Shown here: in pieces, positions 12,481 to 23,929 of the stretch
Layout of the letters: every line of letters begins with the position of its first letter
Position numbering within the stretch: position 1 is the first letter of the stretch
Assembly (NCBI GenBank): GCA_963678675.1
Contig: OY783195.1
Location: 9,677,277 to 9,741,276, forward strand
Direction of reading: 5' to 3'
Length of the DNA: 64,000 nt
From: Xiphydria camelus
Taxonomy: Eukaryota > Arthropoda > Insecta > Hymenoptera > Xiphydriidae
Notes under the pieces: generated by a model
Seen by the model: only the letters and a program-made list of their open reading frames with translations
Databases searched by the model: none
Told to the model about the DNA's origin: nothing
Translations under genes and position numbers: made by a program

Positions 12481-13198
12481 TAGGCCAGTCAACGGGGAAT
12501 TTTTTGCTGCAATGAGTGCCGACGCCAAATTTCTTTTTGGATAGTGTGGGGGGTGTCCCCTGAGTGGAAAAAATGTCAGAATTTCGGTGTGCGGGGGGTG
12601 CCGCTATAGCCGCCATCTTGGAAAACGCGTTTTATCAAATATCTCGTGAACCGTGCATCGTACGACAAAAATAGCAGAAACCATTTTTGTAAATAATAAA
12701 ATTCCCTACAACTTTCGTTAGAAGCTTTTTTATGTACAGAGTGCATAAATTTTTTTTTACAGAGCGCTAAACTTTTTCAAAAATGGTTATTGCTAAATAA
12801 ATAGTTAACGGTTGATGATACATAAAAATTATGGTAATCAAATTTGTAGCGCACAAAATTTGCAATAAAATTCATTTAAAGCTTTTTTCAATAAAATTGA
12901 TACTTTTTAAGAGGTATAGACTGGTAAACTATTGTAAATGTTGCTCGTAGCACACTGAAAACATTGCATAACACATGAAACAGTGAAAAACAGCAGTGTT
13001 TTTCACGATTTATTATTAGTTTTAAGCTAGTTTAAACGGTATTTTTTTTATAACCTCTAACAACACACACTCGGTTGGGGTGAAAAGGTCCAATATGGAT
13101 ATATTTTATTTTTCTGTTTAAAAACGTTTAATATCTTTTGTTTTTTATAAAATTTTGAAAGTTTAAGAAAATTTGTTATAATATTTTAAAGTCATGTA

Positions 13199-13715
13199 GG
13201 GTTAGGGCAGGACTCATAAAGAACAGTGTTGTCTTATTTAATTGTACTGGTCAATTGAGACTGATTAGTGATTAAACTGTTAAGCTGTTATAAGCTTATC
13301 AAAGTTTCAAGAAGAGATACTTTGTTTTGTAATAAAGACTGTTTAAATACTTTGAAACTTAGAATTAAGAAAAATATTTTCTTTTGTAATAATTATTACA
13401 GTACTTATGACTTTTTCCTTGTGAAATAAAAATATAGTTTTGAAATTCATTGGATGAAATATTATTATTATTTCATAAAACCTTTTTAAAATTAAAATTA
13501 AATACTGAACCTTTTTGCCCCTTGGCTGTTCCTTTTTGCCCCTACCATGGGGCAAAAAGAGACAGACGACAAAGTCTAGAAAAATTGAAAAATTTGTTTA
13601 AACGTGGTACGATAACTGTTTGTTTGATTACTGTTGTATATTTTGATATAGTAGATTCCGTTTTCACAGTATAATTTTTAATAGTCAAATTGGACCTTTC
13701 AGCCCCGCCCTACCC
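13199..13715. mobile_element. Possible nested pogo-like MITE
   Basis: TAGGGTTAGGGC at 13197 and the complement of TAGGGTAGGGCGGGGC at the right (to about 13717) form an imperfect inverted pair with TA at each edge. Inside and just outside are repeated GGGGCAAAAAGG/GGGGTGAAAAGGTCC-type motifs (13074, 13515-13560, 13690). The layout resembles the pogo-like elements at 15346 and 16754, but the ends are diverged, so the limits are tentative. Confidence 0.35.
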
Positions 13716-13770
13716 TACTACATAGTACAGGGTGTGGGCAAAATACAGTTTGAATTTTTTTGAATATTAC

Positions 13771-13929
13771 CTTATATAGGCTTGTTAAGTCTCTGAGTAG
13801 GAACTCATGCTGCTTCTCTTCTCTTTTGATACTCGATAATAGAAGAGTTTTCAGACCTCTTTCTTTTACTGTGAATACATCTCCTTCACTCAAAGATTTG
13901 TCACATATAAAACATGCACTCATTTTCAA
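13771..13929 (-). CDS. Coding-like first exon inside the TAA element
   Basis: On the minus strand a 53-codon frame starts MKMSACFICDKSLSEGDVF, with a CxxC pair, continues VKERGLKTLLLSSIKREEKQ, and reaches a good splice donor (AAG|GTAATA; intron starts at 13770). The style, a short CxxC leader followed by VKERG.KTL, is one I associate with N-termini of uncharacterised, transposon-linked insect proteins; I cannot name the family. No second exon was found before the element's inverted end at about 13200. It may be cargo or the remains of the element's own protein. Confidence 0.4.
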
Positions 13930-14647
13930 CGATGTTCGTTAAGATAAGTTTTGAAAAAATAACCTCTCTGCAATGCACAAGTATTCACTTCAAACCGTGG
14001 CACAGAAATGACGCGTCTACAAACATTGAAACCTTACTCTCATTAGTTGGGGACCGAAACTGTTAATTTGTATCGAGTTCTATTATGATGTCGACCAGGA
14101 CAGTTATTGCATACGACCTGAGATACACAGGCGCCGGCCTGAAAATATATATCGCGTTATAATTTCGTGGCTATTTTGCATCAACTCAGCATTTACAACG
14201 TTATACCTCTTAAAGTACCAATTTTGTTGAAAAAAGCTTTAAATAAATTTTATTGCAAATTTTGTGCGCTACAAATTTCAATACCACAATTTTTATGTAT
14301 CATCAACCGTTAACTATTTATTTAGCAATAACCATTTTTGAAAAAGTTTGGCGCGCTGTAAAAAAAATCTATGCACTGTACATGAAAAAGCTTCAAACGA
14401 AAGTTGTAGGAAATTTTATTATATACAAAAATGGTCTCCGCTGTTTTTGTCTTACGATGCACGGTTCACGAGATATTTGATAAAACGCGTTTTTCAAGAT
14501 GGCGGCTATAGCGACACCCCCCCGCACACCGAAATTCCGACATTTTCCACTCAGGGGACACCCCCCCACACTTTCCAAAAAGAAATTCGGCGTCGGCACT
14601 CATTGTTTTACGAACCCACTTTTTTGTCTCCATTGACTGGCCTATAA

Positions 14648-14990
14648 TATTTGATGAAGATTCGACCAAACTGTTGAAGTCTCGAAATCACTTCTACGCC
14701 AAGATCAAAGGCTGCCCCTTCGATATCTTTTATTCACAAGCTTCTTCCGATAGTGCTACCTCCGAATATAAAAAATAGAAAGGGCATCCCCGATAACATA
14801 CCTATCACTGCTACACACAATGACAATATTTACCGATAGATTCGAACAAATTGTCTGAACTCCAAAAACTTTCCTACGTTAAAATTGAGAAAAATCCTTC
14901 GGTGTTGTCGTCCCACGCACGTCTTCCAATAGAGTCACTGTTTCGCAGTCGAATAAAAAGTGAGAAGGGCGCCCTCTCCGTTGTACTATA
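14648..14990. repeat. Two diverged tandem units, period about 183 bp
   Basis: Units starting near 14655 (GAAGATTCGACCAAACTGTT) and 14838 (ATAGATTCGAACAAATTGTC) share order of blocks: CTTCCGATAG/CTTCCAATAG, then an AAAAA...GAAGGGC block. A further partial unit lies left of the TAA element at 12331-12480. Confidence 0.5.
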
Positions 14991-15880
14991 TCACGTAAGC
15001 ACGTAAGTCGTGGCATTAATACTCTCTCCTATACGAATCTCACGGTGTGACGGTAGGGAGAAGCGGAAGAGACAAGCACTGGGTCAGACACGACGGCACC
15101 ACCGAAACAAGAGTGGAAAATATTAAAGGGGATGACGCTGGGCTCCACCCTTGCTTTGCGATATTCCTCCCCCGACTAACGCTGACGAGTTACTTTGTTC
15201 TTGGTGCGTCTTCTTTTATACTTTCTTTCTCTGGTAGGTACAGAATTTTGGCAACGAACTCAGATCCACCGTTGATCCCGTGACTAAGTGTGTCTTGTTA
15301 TTTTTGTAAAGAGTTTCCAAGTTCTTCACTTTTTAAATATAGGTAGGGTAAGGTGGGGCAAGATGACGAACGGGGCAAGATGACGAATTCGTTATTTACA
15401 AAAACCGAGAGAAGATTTCTGCAAAGCAAACTGGCTATGACAACCTTCCTAGGACGTAACTATACCATACGAACATAAATGGCGCCAGTGTTAATTTAGC
15501 CGGGATTACAGAATCGAGCGTGTTTTAACCTATAGTGTTAGAAAATCGTTCTCAATCGAAATAACGATTTACAAAAAAACAAAGGTAAGAATTTTATTGG
15601 CAAATAGCTAATTATATTAAGTAGGATTAGTATAAGTAGAGTACAGTTAAACTTCGACATAAAAACATGTGTTTCTATTAAAAAAATAATTTTCTTTAAA
15701 ATCCTACTAGTGGGGGCAAGTTGACGGGGGTAAGATGACGAACTCGTCATCTTGCCCCTTATTTTATAAATGTTATTTCATGAAAGAAGATAACGTCTGT
15801 TAATTAAAATGAAATGAGAAAAATTAATAGCTAGCCACTAAATTCTCTCATTTCACATTAATTTTATATATTTTTTGGAG

Positions 15881-16030
15881 ATGGTAAGAAATTATAAGAA
15901 AGAAAGCAATCATCGGTCTTGGTCGGAATACAATTTAATCGCTGCCATCCATGCTGTTCTGGAAGAAAATATGACAGTGAATAATGCCAGTGGACTCTCT
16001 GAAATACATACCAGAACCTACCCTTCGTAG
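15881..16030 (+). pseudogene. pogo transposase N-terminus
   Basis: The 49-codon frame opens MVRNYKKESNHRSWSEYNLI, the usual start of pogo transposases, whose helix-turn-helix (CENP-B/Psq type) binds the element ends. The next helix is readable (AIHAVLEENMTVNNASGLSE). The frame then meets TAG at 16028-16030 where the DNA-binding domain would continue. The catalytic region is deleted between here and the C-terminal fragment. Confidence 0.75.
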
Positions 16031-16214
16031 GTTGATTGAAATTAGACCCTTTCCAAAATATAATCGCCCTCTGTAAAAAAACTAAGAGAAAGAAACACAA
16101 AAAGCCTCTATACTAACAGCTACTTTAAACAAAGAAGAACTAGAACAGAAAGAAAGAGAACAAAATAGCAAAGATGTTAAGAAAGCAAAAAAAGTTGAGA
16201 GAGTAGAAAAGGAC

Positions 16215-16397
16215 GTGTTTCAGAAATCTTCGACTAGATCGTTAATTCATTCTGCTAAAAACAAAGACATTTCATATCCAGGATATGAGCCTCCATCCGA
16301 AGACTGGATAAAGCGTGGATTGTGCGAATCGTGGTGGCATGAAGCTTGCACTGGATATGAAAAGCATGGCCCGTTTAAATGTGACTTTTGTGTATAG
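16215..16397 (+). pseudogene. pogo transposase C-terminal Cys/His cluster
   Basis: The frame ends LCESWWHEACTGYEKHGPFK followed by CDFCV and TAG. This resembles the PHD-like C-xx-C/W-H-xx-C ending of many insect pogo transposases; one Cys pair of the usual motif appears to be lost in the deletion. Upstream is a Lys/Glu-rich stretch (16130-16210) typical of the linker. The stop codon is followed at once by the GGGGCAAGATGACGA-type repeats of the element's 3' end. Confidence 0.65.
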
Positions 16398-16753
16398 TCG
16401 TCATCTTGCCCCAATATGTTCGTCATCTTGCCCCGTAGATGGGGTAAGATGACGAAAATGCACAGCAATTGTAATGTTTCCTTTTTGTACCCTTTTTGGA
16501 TAACTTTTTTTATTTTTATGGTTGCAAATAATAGTTGAATCACGCATCTTTAATAATATACTCCTTTGTTTAAAATTAAAATAGTGTTATTTTTTGTAGG
16601 CTGTTTTCGCTTAACCTCGTCAACTTGCCCCACCTTCCCCTACTTAGCTTTGTATAGCCGAAAACTATTGATGTCGCAGACTGTAAACTCTATTCTGATT
16701 CAAATATTTATAAAGTAAGTAGGTATAACAAAATAACCCAATGTATATCGGTA

Positions 16754-17636
16754 GGGGAGAGCGAAGTTAATTGTAACACTTTTCATATTATTGTCTGTAA
16801 CTTGGGTTTGATGGAAAAAAATTAAAAATATTTTATAACAAGCACTTAGCTTATTTATTCAGCTACCTCACATAATATTATCCAATAAAATTGGAAATAA
16901 ATCCAATTTTAGTGAACAAAAGCGGATATTACTTCTTGCTCCTTCGTTAGGGCTAGTTGTAACAGGCAGGGGGGAAAGTAGTAACAGAAACGAATTGTTA
17001 TGATTAATGAGGATAAGAGTATAATAAAAGGCTTATAAATCTGAAGGTTCAATAATTTTTAATACTACATTAACATCATTTCTTATATTTGCGTTCTTAA
17101 TTGAACATTAGTCTTTCTTAATTACCTAAATACATACATCGAAGGTTTTGTAGATCCTCTTTCTTGTATACAATAATGTATGTACCTATGACGAAACTTA
17201 GATACCGTAAGTTATAACATATTGCTCCACAACTTGTCCCATAAAATTGTCACTTTTTTTAGCCCCATATGATTATTTTTTCTATGAATTGAAATAAAAT
17301 GAATAGGGTTCATACATATATTATTAATAAAGCAGCATGCTTATTACTATGTAAGACTTAGTATTACGTAGTCAAATATTGCATATGGCATGATAATAAA
17401 ACACAGGAACCAAAATTACGAAAATGAACATTCAAACTTACGCGTATCAGAATTTTACGTCACATGTGCAAAACTCTCTCCGGTGAAGACGCGGAGTTGA
17501 CTGGCCAATTGCGACTGCTGATAGCGACATCCATCTTGTCTAGAACGCGATTTCATGCATTGCGGAAAATTTCATCATTCTATAAAACGCCTGTCACTAA
17601 TTAATTATCCCTATTACAACTAGCCCCGCTTTCACC
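16754..17636 (-). mobile_element. pogo-like MITE, GGGGCTAGTTGTAACA family, copy 1
   Basis: Ends GGGGAGAGCG... and ...CGCTTTCACC, with TA at 16752-16753 and 17637-17638. Just inside is GGGCTAGTTGTAACA (both ends, imperfect). No transposase remains. The right part (17400-17636), read on the minus strand, matches 59753-59960 over more than 200 bp, so these are two copies of one family in opposite orientation. Placement with pogo rests on TA duplication and end style. Confidence 0.75.
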
Positions 17637-17640
17637 TATA

Positions 17641-18161
17641 CAGTGTGTATCAGTCAAATGGAATAAATTCAATAATAAATAAATGAGGGCGTGTTCGAAA
17701 AAATGCTCGGACAAGTCGATTGGTATTTTTAGTTGCGCATTTTTTTCTACAAAAACTTTGTATACAGGGTGTGTCATGTAACAGTGGTCAATACCAACTT
17801 TCTTATTTTAAATGCAACACCCTATATATTATTCAATTTTTGGAATGTTCAGAAAATTCTAGACATATTTCATGTACAATGTCCTATACCTATTTTTAAC
17901 TGTTTCGAAAATAAGCGTTTCAGACGTGCCGGGTGAACCTATCCGGCACATCTGTGAAACGCTTAATAATTCCGAAACAGTTGAAAATAGGTATAGGACA
18001 TTATCCTGAAATATGTCTAGAATTTTCTGAAGAATCCAAAAATTGAATAATATACAAGGTGTTGCATTTAGAATAAGAAAGTTGGTATTGGCCACTGTTA
18101 CATGACATACCCCCCCAATTTATTTATTATTGAATGTATTCCATTTGGGTGATACACACTG
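17641..18161. mobile_element. Foldback MITE, CAGTGTGTATCA ends, abutting the previous element
   Basis: CAGTGTGTATCA at 17641 pairs with TGATACACACTG ending 18161; TA flanks both sides (17639-17640, 18162-18163). An inner, almost perfect hairpin spans about 17766-18110 (arms of roughly 160 bp meeting near 17935). The stretch 17688-17760 has no partner in the right arm and may be a separate insertion or a lost piece. Its left TA directly follows the right TA of the MITE at 16754-17636. Confidence 0.75.
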
Positions 18162-19109
18162 TATATATATGATTCCTATATATGATACCAATTGATCTAT
18201 AAAACTAACATATCGATAAAATCGTTTAATTATCCAGATAGATATAGAAACGTAGCAACAAAGAATTATACTCAAGTGTCAATATTCTTTAATGTAAGTC
18301 TTTTTAGTTTTAAGTATTTAGAACCAGTAGCCATATGTTCTTTAAAGAAACTAATTTCGAGAGAACTCTAGGCATGCAGAAAAATGGAATATTAAAATCT
18401 CCATCGACATTTCAAAACAGTTCTCAATCCTTGAAGTACTACGTACATATTATATATAAATATATGAGGCCTTCCATGTCAACTTTTAGTAGTAGAAACT
18501 TTTGGGTCTCCGATTTAGTTGTTGATTTTTTTCCAAGTATCTTTAATCAATATAAAAACTGGCCAGAATTTTCAGAACGATTCCACAAGTCGTGTTCAGC
18601 TGTGTGTGTTATTCATTTTCATATTTCTTATTTTTTTCTTTTCATCGCGATTTACGGCTTAAGTTAACAAAATATGAAAAAAATGACCCATATGAAAAAC
18701 TTGTATATTTTTATGAAGATTTCGAATAAAATTTTTATTTTTTATATTGCGTTTTTTATTGAAAATGGAAACAAAAAAAGTTGTATCTCAAAACCGACAT
18801 TTTTAATTTTCATGATTTTTTACCCTAAATTTCTACATCTTTTACGGTAATTTTGAGAGCACTTAGAAAGTGGGGCCTCTCATAGAAATTTTTAAATTAA
18901 TTTTTTAGTGATTTGAAATGTCAGAATTGACTATTTATGCTAGCTTAGAATGGATTTTTTTGCCCTGCTAAAATGCAATTCCAATATATGATTTTATAAA
19001 ATTGTACAAAATTTGTTATTAATATGACAGATCGAATTATTAAAAATGTAATCCTATAAAAATATGAGCCTTTTAAGTATCTAAAAATGTCTGATGCATT
19101 AGTATGTTT

Positions 19110-19180
19110 ATGGTAGTGTATTGCATTAGTATTCGGTCTCACACGTGGATAACTCGGGTTCGATTCTCACTGACAGCCGA
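19110..19180 (+). other. tRNA-like segment, left palindrome arm
   Basis: GGTTCGATTCTC (19157-19168) fits the B-box/T-loop consensus, and the preceding TAGTGTATTGCATTAGTATT resembles a D-arm region. The 3' end TGACAGCC has no partner for an acceptor stem, so this is not a working tRNA gene. It could be SINE-derived. Confidence 0.35.
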
Positions 19181-19410
19181 AACTTTTTCAACAAGTTTTA
19201 AAGCAAATATCTGGTAAATTTTAAATTTTAATTATTTCCAAACGATAAAATTAATGTCTAGAAATTGAGACTCTTGTCTATTTAATTTTGTTGTCTATTT
19301 AAATGTAGAAAATTTTTATAGTGAGGTGAATCAAAAAGTGAAATGAAATTTAAAAAATAATTAAAATTTAAAATTTACCAGATATTTGCTGTAAGATTTT
19401 TTGAAAAAGC

Positions 19411-19482
19411 TTCGGCTGTCAGTGAGAATCGAACCCGAGTTATCCACGTGTGAGACCGAATACTAATGTAATACACTACCAT
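19411..19482 (-). other. tRNA-like segment, right palindrome arm
   Basis: Inverted copy of 19110-19180; the B-box complement GAGAATCGAACC is at 19424-19435. It carries the same limitation: no acceptor stem. Confidence 0.35.
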
Positions 19483-20037
19483 AAACATACTAATGCATCA
19501 GACATTTTTAAATACTTAACAGGCCCATATTTATAGGATTACATTTTTAATAATTCGATCTGTCATATTAATAACAAATTTTGTTCAATTTTATAAAATC
19601 ATATATTGGAATTACATTTTAGCAGGGCAAAAAAAATCCATTCTAAGCTAGCATAAATAGTTGAATCTGACATTTCAAGACACTAAAAAATTCATTAAAT
19701 CATGAAAATTAAAAATGTCGGGTTTGAGATATATTTTTTTGTTTCCATTTTACAAAAAAAAAAACGCAATATAAAAAAATAAAATTTGTTCGAAATCTTC
19801 ACAAAAAATGCAATTTTTTCATGTCGGTCATTTTTTTTCATATTTTGTTAATTTAAGCCGTAAATCGCGATGAAAAGAAAAAAAATGAGAAATATAAAAA
19901 TTAATAACAGCTGAACGACTTATGGAATCGTTCTGAAAATTTAGGCCAGTTTTTATATTGATTAAAGATACTTGAAAAAAAATCAACAACTAAATCGGAG
20001 ACCCAAAAGTTTCTACTACTAAAAGTTGACATGGAAT

Positions 20038-21724
20038 GACCCATGTACATTTATTTATTCTCATACCACTTGGAATCCCGTCATAATCTCGTTACACTTC
20101 CCCATCATCGTTCACCAAAATTAGACAAACTGGCGGTAACTTTTTTTAAAACCCATTCGGACAGAGACCCGAGAATCCGTTAACGAGAATGGAAACGAGA
20201 AGCAGTTTATCGACCTTCGACCGTCGCGTCGTCCCGGAATCGGGAGATGCTGAGTGACCCGAAGAAACTGTAAAAGTTTATTCAATGTATTTTCACCTCC
20301 TTAACTTTAAACTTCTTTTGTTGCTAATTATACGCAGTACTTGCTTTCCACGAAGGAAAATTGAATAGCGAGTGTTGCATTTCAAAGTAAGAACCATGTC
20401 GAGATACAACGTAAAAAAAGTGATATTAAAATGAGAGGATTAAAATCAATTCTTTTCTTCCACTGAGAGAATTCAGCATTTCTTTCTATTAAAAAGTCAA
20501 CGACATATCACTCTTCTCTGGCTGGAGATATTGCGATTATAGTCCAGCAAAAGTCTACTTTAGTTACCTCTTAAAAATTATATTAAGTTACGACAGCTCT
20601 AAGGGCCACAATGGAAATATAATCTATTTATGGTAATTTACAATCCAATTACCCAAATTCGGTTGTCTCGAGCAATCCTTCAATAGGTGAAAAAGGATTT
20701 TAATTGGCTTACTTTGGACCTTTGTTAAAAGAAAGCAATATGCTAGTCAGTATAGGTGCAAAGGCAACAAGCGGACGCCATTTATACCGATCTCTCTAGT
20801 CCAACTTTTGCGGCCCACTTATGATAGCGTGCAGCGTCAAGCGTTACCGAGGTAACTCGATTAATGAGTCACTCTGTGAAGATGGAATATAATATCGCTA
20901 ACTCGGTTCCAAGAGTTCCTCTGGAAATGAACTATAAATGACATGCTTACATTTATAGAGCAATCCATAATTTTAAGATAATGAAATATGCAGTTTAATG
21001 GAACTACCTTTCGATTCAATAAAGTATCGGCTCCCTACTCAAAATGAATTCAACTTTGCTATCTGTATCATTATCCAGTCATATAATTTTCAAATTTATC
21101 TAACTGCATTTCTCGATTTTTATTGCAATTGCGGTCATTTAGTTTGCAGTGCAACTTTGGATTGACGACTCTGAAACCATTTTATTTTATAACTTATCTA
21201 TAATGATTAGAAAAATCATTATAATACATAATTAAAATCCCGTCACCTATGGTTAAACCGAGAATAATGATATACTGCGTTATCATATACCATTTCTATC
21301 GATCATATAACCACGTGTTGCTCAATTCCTTACCCATCCAATATGAATATTTAATTCTGACAGTGAGTAGTAGATTTTTTCTCGGGGTATGGAAACTTCT
21401 TCCAAGTAGGTCACCATATATTTCAGATATCTTTCCAACAGCTTTTCTGTTGCACATATTATATAAATAATACATTCATATCCGAGCTTAAAAATGTATA
21501 GGCCCCCTCATGAGACGATATCAGAAATCTTATTAGTTCTTATATAAATACTGTAAGATCCTATATATTTAAGATCCTATAAGTATATAAGAATGCGTAC
21601 AATTTTGAATGTTTCATATTCATGTATGATATTTTTAGCACGGGACAATGCTTATTCCAGAATCATATAAGTTTCATATGGAAAAATGTCGTAACTCTAC
21701 ATAGGTTCTCATGAGGCTAATCAA
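20038..21724. other. No recognised gene
   Basis: Mixed sequence with a CpG-rich patch around 20140-20260. No terminal repeats, RNA genes or coding frames that I can support. Confidence 0.4.
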
Positions 21725-21726
21725 TA

Positions 21727-22270
21727 CAGTAGGACCTCGATTATCCTAACCACCACTTGCTTTATCCGAACGATCTATTATCCGAACCACGATTTGCTTT
21801 ATCCAGATTTTTGGTTAGGTATTTGAACGTCGGCTCGAAATTTTAGAAGCCGTACATTTCCGCGCGTAACAATATTGCAAATTAAGCCGGCGGTATTCAA
21901 AAGTGTCCAACACTCATGTCGCTTGTCAGGACTTCTGTTCGCATGTCCATTCTTTTCTCATATCAGTCTTTGTCATAGATTTTTGTGACGCTTAGTCATA
22001 AATGCATATTGATAATTCTTTTATTAGCGTTGGCCATACGTTAACAAGGAATTATGAATTTCATAATAAAAAAAACCCTAAACTAAGCATTTAATTTTTA
22101 CATTTTTTTAAAAGGTTGTTAATTAAAAATATATATATTTGTTGTTATATTTCAAATATTGTTTTGTTATTGAATATCATTTCACCCATTATAACTATTC
22201 TATTATCTGAATTTTCGCTAATTCGAACTAGGCCTGGCCCCAATTAATTCGGATAATCGAGATTCTACTG
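21727..22270. mobile_element. Tigger/pogo-like MITE
   Basis: CAGTAGGACCTCGATTATCC at the left and GGATAATCGAGATTCTACTG at the right, flanked by TA (21725-21726, 22271-22272), match the well-known Tigger-type end. Subterminal repeats of TTATCCGAAC occur several times in the first 80 bp, and TTCGGATAAT-type sequence at the right. No transposase remains in the 544 bp. Confidence 0.85.
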
Positions 22271-22272
22271 TA

Positions 22273-23301
22273 ATAGAATTCTCGTAGAGTATATGGAATG
22301 TCTTACATACATATCATTCATTTACTGCAACAGTTATATATAATTCAAACTCTTGATAATTGTTCAGGGGACGAGTTCAGAGATCTTCGATTATAATGAA
22401 TTTGCAAGAATGTCGTCAAAAATTAGATTGGCAGTCTTTGCGTTATGTTGTTGTTGCAGTAAATAATCGGCGCTCATATTCATATAAATTTACAGGTAAT
22501 AATTCAATTTTTGAAGTCATTTCCTTAAAAAAATTGCAATTCTTAGTGATGGCGTTATTGCAGCAAATAAGTGATATATTATCATATATGTCACTTACAA
22601 GAGAATAATTAATTATAGTGTGAACCATACAATGGCCTATATAAAAAAACTTCGAATTTAAATTAATTAAAAACTACATGCGATCTTATAAGAGCGATAC
22701 GAAAGATCTATGAAGTAGCTATTCTTATTAGTCTATACGTATAGGTAACACTGCCTAAAAATGAAAAGAAATTCACTTGTTAATGAGCAAGAGCGACTAT
22801 AATATTGCCATTTACGCACTTCAAAGGTAATACAAAATGAAGCCGAGATTATTTTAAGTTAGATTCACACAATCATTTAATACTTACATTAGTGATATTA
22901 GTCGGAAAATAAACAATAAAATATCAAAACCGCTTGCAGCTAAGAAAAGCAAGCGAAACTTGATAACAAACGCAAAACAATGATATGCCAAAAGGAAGTC
23001 TCACTGTTGGTATTAAATTCCCGAGACAATATTAGAATTCGGTGGAAATAAATTGCATTCAATTAAGAGTTTTAATGGAAAATATAGAGAGTTCAGGAGA
23101 CGCATACATACATACATACATATGAAGACTACAGGGCAAAAAAGCTGAAAGTCAATTTTCACGGTATAATAAGATATTAGTACTAAAAAAATGCGTATAA
23201 AGAGTAGAATCGAGTAGTTCGGGCTGCTTGGCAATATCGCTTAGACCAAAAGTTATTCATGAAACAAATGATCTCGTTCACTAAAAAAACGCTAAAAGTC
23301 G
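22273..23301. other. No recognised gene
   Basis: AT-rich; small frames at 22360-22608 and 23013-23234 match nothing known and have no supporting context. Confidence 0.4.
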
Positions 23302-23667
23302 GTGCGAAACACAGTAAAAACAGCATTATTGAAGAATAAAAACGACTCAACCACGCCAGAAAATGATGCGAAAATACTTCAAGAACTTAAAAAAAAAGAA
23401 ACGGAACATGAACTGCATTTGCGAAAATGTTTTATGATTATAAAAGAGAAGCAAGAAAGAAAAGTGTCAAGAGTCATGAGTTCAAAGCAATAGCGATGGA
23501 TTTCCAGAAAAGCCTCTCAATACCAAACATTACAACTAACGACGTGTATTATAAAAGACAACTTACTTTCTGTTCTTTTAATATTCACGTGCTGTCTATC
23601 GCCTACTCCTACTTTTATTGTTACCCCGAAAATATTGTAGCTAAGAGATCAGAGGAAATTATTTCAT
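23302..23667 (+). pseudogene. Transposon-type protein of unknown name, 5' fragment
   Basis: Two overlapping frames with a one-base shift near 23430 read continuously: a charged Lys/Glu region (ELKKKETEHELHLRK), then PNITTNDVYYKRQLTFCSFN followed by IHVLS. I know this block from a widespread family of uncharacterised, transposon-linked insect proteins with a later GQNKN motif; the name and chemistry are not known to me. The frame stops being homologous at about 23667, where a 2.7-kb insertion begins. The rest resumes at 26424. Confidence 0.65.
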
Positions 23668-23929
23668 AAGATAATATACTTATCTAGCCTGTAGTAGTTT
23701 AAAATTAATTTAAGTTATTTAGGTAATTATCAGGCCAAACAACTTTTAACAACAATCACTTCACGTCTGACGTTTCGATTCCTCTTCGAACTCTCTTCAG
23801 AGACGTAATGACCCACAGATGTGCTTGAATTCTCTATTTACCATATATCTCTAACAACCGTTATCCGCTCACACTTCCCAACTTAAGTAGGGAAAATTGG
23901 AAAGTTTTGAACCGAGCGTGAGCCTGGAA

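Larger units (their letters stand above)
12481..14644. mobile_element. 2.2-kb element with about 450-bp inverted ends, TAA duplication (PIF/Harbinger-like)
   Basis: Ends are TAGGCCAGTCAA... and ...TTGACTGGCCTA. TAA lies on both sides (12478-12480 and 14645-14647). The inverted similarity runs about 450 bp inward (to near 12930 and 14200), including a shared block around AAACGCGTTTTATCAAATAT. The 3-bp TWA-type duplication is what PIF/Harbinger elements make, but no Harbinger transposase is seen. The interior holds a coding-like exon on the minus strand and a cluster of GGGGC-type motifs. Superfamily is inference from the duplication only. Confidence 0.7.
15346..16640 (+). mobile_element. Internally deleted pogo-family element
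   Basis: Terminal repeats GGGTAAGGTGGGGCAAG... and its complement are flanked by TA (15344-15345, 16641-16642). The motif GGGGCAAGATGACGA or a close variant occurs about eight times in both orientations (about 15355, 15372, 15713, 15729, 15750, 16400, 16424, 16441, and the right end). Two pieces of a pogo transposase remain, the N-terminal start (15881) and a C-terminal Cys/His cluster (16215-16397). The catalytic core is absent. TA duplication plus the protein remnants place it in pogo (Tc1/mariner superfamily). Confidence 0.85.
18471..20037. mobile_element. 1.57-kb palindromic element with arms of about 680-770 bp
   Basis: TTCCATGTCAACTTTTAGTA at 18472 and its complement ending 20036 open two arms that stay highly similar inward to about 19240 and 19354, leaving a loop of about 110 bp. 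Each arm contains the same tRNA-like stretch with a polymerase III B-box. No protein fragment is readable. The outer motif (GTCATTCCATGTCAA) looks like a common insect foldback family; I cannot give a superfamily. The target duplication is unclear. Confidence 0.75.

Noticed and set aside
19081..19180. A true tRNA gene in the palindrome
   Set aside because: B-box matches well, but no acceptor stem pairs and the anticodon stem is poor.
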